64,000 nt of DNA from DTWD01 sp963662965 (GTDB taxonomy: Bacteria > Acidobacteriota > Vicinamibacteria > Vicinamibacterales > UBA8438): NCBI GenBank assembly GCA_963662965.1, contig OY759970.1, positions 4,712,001-4,776,000 of the forward strand, read 5' to 3'. Positions within the stretch are counted from its first letter, which is position 1. Every line of letters starts with the position of its first letter. The translations under genes were made by a program, and so were the position numbers. Shown here in pieces: positions 43,450-50,319 of the stretch. Under the pieces are notes generated by a model. That model searched no databases. It worked only from the letters and a program-made list of their open reading frames with translations, and had not been told where the DNA came from.

Positions 43450-45153
43450 CTACCCGTCACCTGCGGCCAGCGCATGCATCTCGAGGGCGGCGCCAAGGAC
43501 CAGCGCGCCCCCCCGGTCGTCGGCCCCATTGACGGCGGTCCGGTCGAGATAATGGCGTAGCGTCGGCCCCGCCCCGGTACTAATACAGACGTCGACGAGC
43601 GTCCCGTCGTCGACGACGTGGGCCAAGATACCGCGCCACGCCCGCTCGATAACCGGCCGGTATGACTCGTCGAGCCATCCGAGGCGGACGCCTCGCGCCA
43701 TCGCGGTGACCGTCAGCGCCGTGACGCTCGTCTCGCGGTAGCTCCCTGGCAGGTCGACCACCTGCCGCCACATGCCGTCGGGCGCCTGATGTGACCGCAT
43801 CCCGTCCATATGGCGGCGATAGATGTCGAGCACCGCTGTGAAGTCGGCATGATCTGCGGGCAGCGCCGTGAGCGTCTCGGCAAGTCCGCGTGCAGCGAAC
43901 CCATTGCCGCGCCCCCAGGCGGTCGGCGCCTCGGGAGAGTGGTGCCACAGCCCGCTCGACTGTTGCAGCAATCCCGCGTAGCGGGTAATCAATCGCACGG
44001 CGGCGGCGAGCCCGTCGGCGTCACCCGCGGTAACGGCGGCAATCGTGCCGAGAAAGATGTCATCGCTCCAACCGGATCCATGTTCCGGCACGCCGGGCGC
44101 CGACTCAGCCGCCGCCAGCGCGACACCCTCTGAGGCCAACCCGGCAGCCGTCTCACGATACTCGCCGGGCGACTTCGCAATTTCACCGAAGACCATGGTG
44201 CCGGCGACTCCCGCGAAGCTGACCCGCTCGCCGACAAGCGACTCCTCGCCACGCAACCATGGACGCACCTCGCGGAGCACCTTCGCGCGTAACGCCGGGT
44301 CGTCGACCAACGTGGCCAGCCGCAGCGTGTGCACCCAGGCGACGGCCTGGATGTAGGCCATTCCGGGTATGCCGGGATAGCGCTCGGCCAACAGCCGGGC
44401 AATAGCAAGCGGCTCGCGCGACAGGCGTCTGGCCATGGTGCCGCGCAACGGCGACTGCCTCTCTGGCGCGCGCGACAGCACCTCGCGCATCGCCCGCGCC
44501 CCATCCGAGGCCGGCGCGGTGACAAGCATCGTGGCTACCGGCCCGAGGCCGTTGCCGTTCGCGGGGTCCGCCAAGGCGGCCGTCAACGTCTCCGCCTCGC
44601 CCGTGTCGCCGACTCGCAGCTCAGGGCCGGCACGAAGCTCCACGACGAGGTCCGGCACCTGATAGGCGACCCACCGCCAGACGTAGCGGGTGTCGGGCCG
44701 CTCCGGGTCGTTGAAGAAACCGTCGGCCGGTGGAAACGCGCCCGTTCCGTTCCCATCGGGATTGGCCAGCGGCATGACGCTGACGTCCCATCGGGCGCGG
44801 TCCCTGTCGGAGGCATTCGTCTTGAACCAGCGCACCGCATCGAGAGCCATCCGAGCGCTCTCGCGGGCGCCGTCGAGCCCGGCCACGACGACGAGGCGCC
44901 GTGTGGGCGCTAGGTCATACGCAGACGCGTTCTCGAGGGTCAGGAGCGGCGTCTCCTGTCGCGTCAGGCCGCCGGCGCTCACCGACGCCGGCTCGCCCGG
45001 TAACGCAGCAACTTCTTCGATGGACGCACGAAGGTCGGTCACGTCAGCGCCGCCTTGCGCCGTCGCACCGGCGCCTGACACGCAACCGGCCGCCAGCGTG
45101 GAGAAGCTCGCAGCCAACGCCAGCGCCGCTACCTCGATTGAGCCGTGACCCAT
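43450..45153 (-). CDS. GH105-type glycoside hydrolase lipoprotein with peptidase-M14-like N-terminal region
   Basis: 567 residues from ATG 45153. Lipobox STLAAGC (Cys24). Residues about 85-200 (RRLVVVAGLDGARESARMAL, NPDGNGTGAFPPADGFFND) resemble the alpha/beta core of zinc carboxypeptidase-like proteins without clear zinc ligands. Residues 250-567 form an alpha/alpha barrel with GRGNGFAARGLAETLTALP and SPEAPTAW, typical of GH105 unsaturated glucuronyl/galacturonyl hydrolases, plus VTALTVTAMARGVRLGWLD. GH105 enzymes cleave unsaturated disaccharides left by pectin or ulvan lyases. No other polysaccharide genes are nearby. The fusion of the two domains on a lipid anchor is uncommon. Confidence 0.78.
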   Translation of the reverse strand: MGHGSIEVAALALAASFSTLAAGCVSGAGATAQGGADVTDLRASIEEVAALPGEPASVSAGGLTRQETPLLTLENASAYDLAPTRRLVVVAGLDGARESARMALDAVRWFKTNASDRDRARWDVSVMPLANPDGNGTGAFPPADGFFNDPERPDTRYVWRWVAYQVPDLVVELRAGPELRVGDTGEAETLTAALADPANGNGLGPVATMLVTAPASDGARAMREVLSRAPERQSPLRGTMARRLSREPLAIARLLAERYPGIPGMAYIQAVAWVHTLRLATLVDDPALRAKVLREVRPWLRGEESLVGERVSFAGVAGTMVFGEIAKSPGEYRETAAGLASEGVALAAAESAPGVPEHGSGWSDDIFLGTIAAVTAGDADGLAAAVRLITRYAGLLQQSSGLWHHSPEAPTAWGRGNGFAARGLAETLTALPADHADFTAVLDIYRRHMDGMRSHQAPDGMWRQVVDLPGSYRETSVTALTVTAMARGVRLGWLDESYRPVIERAWRGILAHVVDDGTLVDVCISTGAGPTLRHYLDRTAVNGADDRGGALVLGAALEMHALAAGDG

Positions 45154-45349
45154 GGGCGCGATTCTATAACTAGCCGCGCCTCCCTCCTCCGATAATCGCG
45201 ATCGATGCGTACCGTCCGAAACGTCGCCCTGTAGCTCTGGTGATTGCACGGCATGGATCGTGCTTTTCCAGGAGTCACCCCGCTTGCGTCGCACGGCGAT
45301 ACAATGATTCCGTGCGGCGTTGGCACGACGAACGCCAGGAGCCGTGCAA

Positions 45350-45642
45350 ATGCCGACGATCGATGAACGCGTAGCTTTTCTAGAGGGCAAGGTGGAAGAA
45401 CACTCGCGCGGATTCGAGGCCCTACGCGAGGCCGTGCTGCACCTTGACGCAAGGTCGACCGCCGGCTCGACGCCGTCGATACGCGCTTCGAGCGGGTGGA
45501 GCGTCGCATCGACGCTTTGGACCAGAAGGTCGACCGCTTAATTCACGGACTCGATGAAAAGATGTCGCGCCAGTTCCTCTGGATGCTCGGGGTTCAGGTG
45601 ACCGTCTTGCTCGCGGTGATCGGCGTGTTGGTCGGGGCTTAG
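45350..45642 (+). pseudogene. Coiled-coil membrane protein (about 97 aa), single-base frameshift
   Basis: From ATG 45350 (AGGAG upstream): MPTIDERVAFLEGKVEEHSR and EALREAVLHLD with heptad spacing. One A is missing near 45451. The next frame continues KVDRRLDAVDTRFERVERRI, DQKVDRLIHGLDEKMSRQF and a C-terminal TM helix MLGVQVTVLLAVIGVLVGA, ending at TAG 45642. Small tail-anchored coiled-coil proteins of this form are widespread and uncharacterised. The lesion is in a short A run, so an assembly error is plausible. Confidence 0.7.
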
Positions 45643-45694
45643 CTCAGACGGGACTGGCTGCCCCGAACCCCGCCGCGGTCTCGTGCGGGGACCT
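45643..45694 (+). repeat. Dispersed GC-rich repeat, copy 9
   Basis: TCAGACGGGACTGGCTGCCC, CGAACCCCGCCGCGG and TCGTGCGGGGACC. It fills the gap between two convergent genes and is nearly identical to copy 10 over its first 36 bases. Confidence 0.8.
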
Positions 45695-46538
45695 AGTTGG
45701 TCAGAAACGCGAGCGTCCGCTCCCACGACAACCGGACGGCGGCCGCGACTTGCGCCGACGCGTCAGCAGCAGCAACCGTCGGCGCCTCGCTCTCACGCCC
45801 ACGGATCAAGGCGACGTAGTCGATCGCGCCGCTGCCCCCGCCAAAGAAGCCGCGGTCCATGTCGGGATAGACGTGGTAGGTGAACCGATCGCCGAGGCGG
45901 CGCTGCGTGGCCAGCACCTGCGCCGTCGTCGCGAAGTCATACCCAGCGTAGTGTCCAAGCACCGGCGCGCGGATTTGATCGAGACGTCGATCGTCCGTTG
46001 TGGTGCCGTAGAAGACGACGGCGCGGTGGAGCGAGGGGGTCAGCTCCGCCAGCTTCCAGGCGCGCCAGCCACCCCACCCGAAGCCGATGACCGAGATCCG
46101 CGCCGCGTCAACGGCGGAATCCCCCGCCAGGAACACAAACGCCGCACGCACATCACGCACGGTATCGCCCAGCGAGAGACGCTCGACCGGCGCCGGCGGC
46201 CGGCCCCCGGTCGGCGCCGGCTCCGGCTGCCCCGCAACTCGCGACAACAGGTCGGGCACCAACGCCACGAAGCCTTCGGCCGCGAGCAGTTCGGCGATTC
46301 CCCGGGCCGCACCCGTCAGACCTTGGTCGTCGTGGACAACGACCACGCCCGGCCGCGGCGGGGTTCGATTTCCGGACGGTCGCGCCATAAACGCACTGAC
46401 CGACGCACCGCCCGACCGATAGCTCGCCGTCATGGTGTCGACGTCGGCGGCGGGCTGCAGCCCGAGGACGGACACCGACGCGACCAACACGACCAGGGCG
46501 GCGAAGGTGCCCAGCAGAATGGGTCGGTCGGCTGACAT
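45693..46538 (-). CDS. Exported dienelactone hydrolase-like protein lacking catalytic residues
   Basis: 281 residues from ATG 46538; the upstream frame is discounted. N-terminal hydrophobic anchor ILLGTFAALVVLVASVSVLGL. The alpha/beta hydrolase core follows DLH: GVVVVHDDQGLTGAARGIAE, AAEGFVALVPDLL and APVLGHYAGYDF. The nucleophile elbow reads GFGWGG where DLH has G-x-C-x-G-G, and the catalytic His motif reads DMDRGFFG where DLH has HGF. Cys and His are thus replaced by Gly and Arg. If the alignment holds, it is a pseudoenzyme. 32 bp after the upstream propeller gene. Confidence 0.75.
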   Translation of the reverse strand: MSADRPILLGTFAALVVLVASVSVLGLQPAADVDTMTASYRSGGASVSAFMARPSGNRTPPRPGVVVVHDDQGLTGAARGIAELLAAEGFVALVPDLLSRVAGQPEPAPTGGRPPAPVERLSLGDTVRDVRAAFVFLAGDSAVDAARISVIGFGWGGWRAWKLAELTPSLHRAVVFYGTTTDDRRLDQIRAPVLGHYAGYDFATTAQVLATQRRLGDRFTYHVYPDMDRGFFGGGSGAIDYVALIRGRESEAPTVAAADASAQVAAAVRLSWERTLAFLTN

Positions 46539-46570
46539 GTTGCCTACGATTAGTCGCGCGTGAGACGACG

Positions 46571-48457
46571 CTACCGCGCCTCGGCGGCCGCCGTCTTCAG
46601 AGCGGCGCGCTCGGCCGACGTCAGGAACTCCAGCTTCGCCATCTTGCTCGAGCCCCAGTACGGCACACCGATCTGCGTCCGGCCATTGACCGTCACCACC
46701 TGGAGCCCGTGCGACTCGGTGCCGACCGTCGGCAGGTCGTACCAGGTCCACACCTCAGTCTCGGGATCAAATCGCCCGACCGCATCAGCGTTCGTGAAGA
46801 CCGTCCAGACGATCCCCTTGAGATCGACGACCGCTTGATAGCAGCCGCCGTCACGATACGGGAAGGGATAGAGCGTCACGTCGTGCGTCTCGATATCGAT
46901 CTTTACGAGATGGTCGCTCGTCCACCCGGGCCCCCACGCCGCGTCGCTCGGCTCCCCGCCTCCAGGCTTGCGAATCGTATGCATCCACGGATGGCCGCGG
47001 CCGTGGAAGAGGCTCCCACCCATCATGTCGAAGATGCGCCGGTCGTCTCCGACGAACAGATCGTCGGCCGGTGCGTACGGCGACGGCGGCAGCTGGATGC
47101 TGTACGAATCGCCGGTGGCGTACTCGTGTTTGACCATCACGTCGAAGCTGTACTGCGACAGCCAGCCGTTGCCGTCGCGGTCGCCGGCCATCCCGTAGGT
47201 CCCGGCCGATCCCCGCGGGTCCTTTTGGATCGGATTCTGAAACTGTATCGCGGTGCGGGTTTTCGGGTCATACCGAATGGCGCCGCGACCGATAGCCCCC
47301 CAGACGCCGCCGAGCCCGTCCTTGTCGTGAAAGCCGCCCGCCCGCACCAGTTCGCCGTCCGGCGTGGTCACCGCCTCCCACTCCAGCGTCTCGGGGTCGA
47401 GCGCAATCAGCCGGCCGTCCGCCCCGAACCAGAGCGTCCCTTCCTGATCGGCGATCAGGTCATGCACCGCCGACGCCATCTCTGGCGTCCGGCGTCGCGG
47501 CACGTGAACGTTGCTCACGAGACCGGTATCGGCGTTGATCTTGCCGACGCTCCGATACGGATTCGTGTTGAGGTCGTCCGAGAAGTAGAGGTTGCCGTCG
47601 AAGTCGAGCGTGCCGTCCATCGCGTGGTGATTCTTGCGACTGGTCTTCGACGGGGCGCCCTCGATCCAGTTGGTGCCATCCTCCCACATCGGCAAGCCGT
47701 ACCCTTGCCCCGGCGTGTCAAATTCGCGGATGACGGCGAGCACGGCATCACCGCTCGGGCGCGGACGCGGCTCGAACTGCATCGGCGACGGCCCGGGCCC
47801 GCGGACCTTGGCGAGGTACCTGGCGAGTCGTTCTTTGTAGTAGTCCATCAGCGGACTCGGCGGCCGGTCGAGCGGCGCCGGACCCGCGCGGCCCGGGCTC
47901 GCCACCCACCCAGAGGTCGCAATCCGGCTCATCAGGGTGATGATGTTCCGCCAGCCCTGCTCATCGAACCGAGTCAACAGCGCGGTGTTCTGGCTGTGAC
48001 ACCCGCCGCACATCGAGCGAAAGACCGTCTTCATCCGGCGGTCCTCCGGCGTCTCTTCGGGAAGCGCCGCCACCCACCGGTCGCCAGGCATTTGGGATTC
48101 GTAGTTGTCGATCGATTGGAGCACGAAGTCCTGCCGGTGGACGGCGCCGCTCAGCTGCGGCTCGGCGCGTCCCGCCTCGTAGCTGACCGCCTGCGCCCAG
48201 AGCTGGTAAACGCCGAATGCCATCCGCGGAAAAACGTAGTCGCCATCACCATCCGTGTAGACGCTCGTCGTCAGATTGGATCCGTCGGCCCGCACCGAGA
48301 CGATCACGCCCTCCATTGCCTCACCCGACGCATCGGTAATGGAGCCGGTCAGGAGGACGTCGGTCTGCGCCGCCGCGATCCGGACATCGCCCAGCAGCAG
48401 CCCGACGAGCGATCCGACGAGAGTGAGTTCGAGGAGGCCGTTAGTACGCAGGCTCAT
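46571..48457 (-). CDS. CarbReg / cytochrome c / beta-propeller exported protein
   Basis: 628 residues from ATG 48457, which overlaps the cytochrome c stop by 17 bp. Signal peptide LVGSLVGLLLGDVRIAAAQ. Residues 33-115 form a carboxypeptidase regulatory-like beta-sandwich (GSITDASGEAMEGVIVSVRA, DGDYVFPRMAFGVYQLWAQ). Residues 140-240 hold a haem-binding domain with CGGCH (Cys150, Cys153, His154). Residues 250-628 are a Vgb lyase-like propeller (DGTLDFDGNLYFSDDLNTNP, GRFDPETEVWTWYDLPT). The covalent haem implies redox function in the periplasm. It is the intact counterpart of the split gene at 38017. Confidence 0.85.
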   Translation of the reverse strand: MSLRTNGLLELTLVGSLVGLLLGDVRIAAAQTDVLLTGSITDASGEAMEGVIVSVRADGSNLTTSVYTDGDGDYVFPRMAFGVYQLWAQAVSYEAGRAEPQLSGAVHRQDFVLQSIDNYESQMPGDRWVAALPEETPEDRRMKTVFRSMCGGCHSQNTALLTRFDEQGWRNIITLMSRIATSGWVASPGRAGPAPLDRPPSPLMDYYKERLARYLAKVRGPGPSPMQFEPRPRPSGDAVLAVIREFDTPGQGYGLPMWEDGTNWIEGAPSKTSRKNHHAMDGTLDFDGNLYFSDDLNTNPYRSVGKINADTGLVSNVHVPRRRTPEMASAVHDLIADQEGTLWFGADGRLIALDPETLEWEAVTTPDGELVRAGGFHDKDGLGGVWGAIGRGAIRYDPKTRTAIQFQNPIQKDPRGSAGTYGMAGDRDGNGWLSQYSFDVMVKHEYATGDSYSIQLPPSPYAPADDLFVGDDRRIFDMMGGSLFHGRGHPWMHTIRKPGGGEPSDAAWGPGWTSDHLVKIDIETHDVTLYPFPYRDGGCYQAVVDLKGIVWTVFTNADAVGRFDPETEVWTWYDLPTVGTESHGLQVVTVNGRTQIGVPYWGSSKMAKLEFLTSAERAALKTAAAEAR

Positions 48458-48902
48458 AGCGCTCCACCGTTCCGAGGTAGTCCACAATCATGTCGATCTG
48501 GGATGGCTCGAGGCCATACTTGAACGCCGGCATCTCTTCGGTGCCGTCCATGATAACGTCGCGGATCTGCGCCTCGCGTCCGGTGACGCGCTCCTTCGTG
48601 AGAAACGGCCCGTAGGCGTCCATCGAGTTCATCGCTGCGCCGTGGCAGACATTGCACCGCTGCATGAAGAGCCGCGCCCCTTCACGTTGCGCGTCGGTCA
48701 ACGCCATCAGGGTCCGGGTCCCCCAGATCGGATCGTCGAGTGTCTCGGGATCGACCGGCTGGCCGAAAGTGGTCCGAACCCAGGCGTCCATGGACGGATC
48801 GCCGGTGAGGGACGCGGCGTCACGAGCGCCGCCCTGCTGCGCCGCGACCAGGTGGGTCATGGCGCACGCAAGCACGATCACAAGGCCAGAGGCGCGCGAC
48901 AT
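48441..48902 (-). CDS. Periplasmic c-type cytochrome
   Basis: 153 residues; signal peptide LVIVLACAMTHLVAAQ. One haem site CNVCH (Cys83, Cys86, His87) in REGARLFMQRCNVCHGAAM. A likely sixth ligand is Met in TEEMPAFKYGLEPSQID, the standard class I cytochrome end. It sits between DUF1552 and the haem-propeller gene, and its stop overlaps the latter, so it is a plausible electron partner for that protein. Confidence 0.92.
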   Translation of the reverse strand: MSRASGLVIVLACAMTHLVAAQQGGARDAASLTGDPSMDAWVRTTFGQPVDPETLDDPIWGTRTLMALTDAQREGARLFMQRCNVCHGAAMNSMDAYGPFLTKERVTGREAQIRDVIMDGTEEMPAFKYGLEPSQIDMIVDYLGTVERYEPAY

Positions 48903-48926
48903 GATGCCAGCCGAGGTCGTGCCGCG

Positions 48927-50273
48927 CTACACGTCGATGAGCCGGTCGAGCGGCCCGGTGCTGTCACCGAACGTCTCGATCGGCAAGCCGAGCTTCGACA
49001 GGACCGTGACCCACAGGTTGGCCAACGGCGTGTCCTGCGCGTAGCGGACGTAGCGCCCGCCGGTGATCCCCGTCTTCGACCCGCCGACCAAGGCGATCGG
49101 CAAGTCGTCGTAGAAGTGCGTGTTGCTGTCGCTGATCCCGGTCCCGTAGACCATCAACGTGTTGTCGAGCATCGACCCGTCACCTTCGGGCAGCTCCTCC
49201 AGCTTCTCGACCAGGTAGGCGAACTGCTGGAAGTGATACTCGTTGATCTTGGCCAAGCGCGCCAGCTTCGCCGGTTGATCTTGATGATGCGAGAGCGGGT
49301 GATGCGAATCGGGCACGCCGATCTCCGGATACGCTCGTCCGCTAATCTCACGCGCCATCATGAACGTGCTGATCCGCGTCAGGTCGGTCTGATACGCGAG
49401 CACCAGCAGGTCCATCATCAGCTTGGCATGCTCCGCATAGTCGCTCGGGACACCGACTGGCTGATCCACCACCGGCAACTCGCGGGCACTTTGCTGCTCC
49501 GCCATCTGAATACGTCGCTCGATATCGCGCAGCGCATCGAGATACTCGTCGAGCTTCGCGCGGTCGCTCGTGCCGATAATCAGCTCGAGATCGTGCAGCG
49601 CGTCATTCACGCTGTCAAGAATGCTGCGGTCCCGACTCATCCGGGCCTGTCGTGCCTCAGGGTCGGTGCTCCCGCTGGTCCCGAACAGCATCTCGAAGAC
49701 CGCGCGCGGGTCGTTTTCCGTCGGCAGCGGCGTCGTCGGCGAACGCCAGGCAATCGTGTTCGTATAGGCGCAGGTCGAGCCGCCACAAGAGCCCAACATC
49801 GAGTTCGTCTCCATCCCCAGTTCCAGAGAGGCAATCTGCGTATCCTGCGACAAGGCCCTCGCGGCGATCTGGTCCATCGACGTCTCGGCGTAGACGTCGG
49901 CGCCATTCGTGTGCTTGAACGGCACGCAGGTCAGAAAAGTGCCGGCCGACCGGGCGTGCGCCCCGCCGCCCTTGACGAGAAGCGACGACTCTTGCTTCAG
50001 CCCGCCACACATCAGCACCTTGTCCTTGAAGCCCTCCGCGGTGTGCAGCGTCGCCGGCAACGCGTCGAGCGTCCCTTCGCTCTTTGGCGCCCAATAGGGC
50101 ATCGACATACCGTTCGTCGCATAGAACATCCCAAATCGCTTGACCGGCGCCGCCGCCGTCTGGCTCAGGGCGGTCAGCGCCGGAACCATGCCGTCAAGCA
50201 ACGGCAGCGCGACGGATGCGCTCAGACCGCGTAGCACGGTTCGGCGTGGCAAATGCCTCTTGCTGATGAACAT
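48927..50273 (-). CDS. DUF1552 domain protein, TAT-exported (module copy 1)
   Basis: 448 residues. N-terminus HLPRRTVLRGLSASVALPLL is a twin-arginine signal. Family hallmarks: FYATNGMSMPYWAPKSEGTL, SMDQIAARALSQDTQIASLE, LDEYLDALRDIERRIQ, ISTFMMAREISGRAYPEIG, DSHHPLSHHQDQP and MVYGTGISDSNTHFYDDLPI. The fold is related to sulfatase/alkaline-phosphatase-like DUF1501 proteins. Function unknown, but nearly always paired with a DUF1592 protein, here upstream by 46 bp. The C-terminus PLDRLIDV matches copy 2 (TIDRLLDRV). Confidence 0.9.
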   Translation of the reverse strand: MFISKRHLPRRTVLRGLSASVALPLLDGMVPALTALSQTAAAPVKRFGMFYATNGMSMPYWAPKSEGTLDALPATLHTAEGFKDKVLMCGGLKQESSLLVKGGGAHARSAGTFLTCVPFKHTNGADVYAETSMDQIAARALSQDTQIASLELGMETNSMLGSCGGSTCAYTNTIAWRSPTTPLPTENDPRAVFEMLFGTSGSTDPEARQARMSRDRSILDSVNDALHDLELIIGTSDRAKLDEYLDALRDIERRIQMAEQQSARELPVVDQPVGVPSDYAEHAKLMMDLLVLAYQTDLTRISTFMMAREISGRAYPEIGVPDSHHPLSHHQDQPAKLARLAKINEYHFQQFAYLVEKLEELPEGDGSMLDNTLMVYGTGISDSNTHFYDDLPIALVGGSKTGITGGRYVRYAQDTPLANLWVTVLSKLGLPIETFGDSTGPLDRLIDV

Positions 50274-50286
50274 TCGTGCCTCCTTA

Positions 50287-50319
50287 CTCAGACGGGGCTG
50301 GCTGCCCCGAACCCCGCCG
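50287..50319 (+). repeat. Dispersed GC-rich repeat, copy 10 (inside an operon)
   Basis: CTCAGACGGGGCTGGCTGCC then CCGAACCCCGCCGC, ending against the TAG of the DUF1592 gene. It sits between DUF1592 and DUF1552, the only copy clearly inside an apparent transcription unit. Confidence 0.75.
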
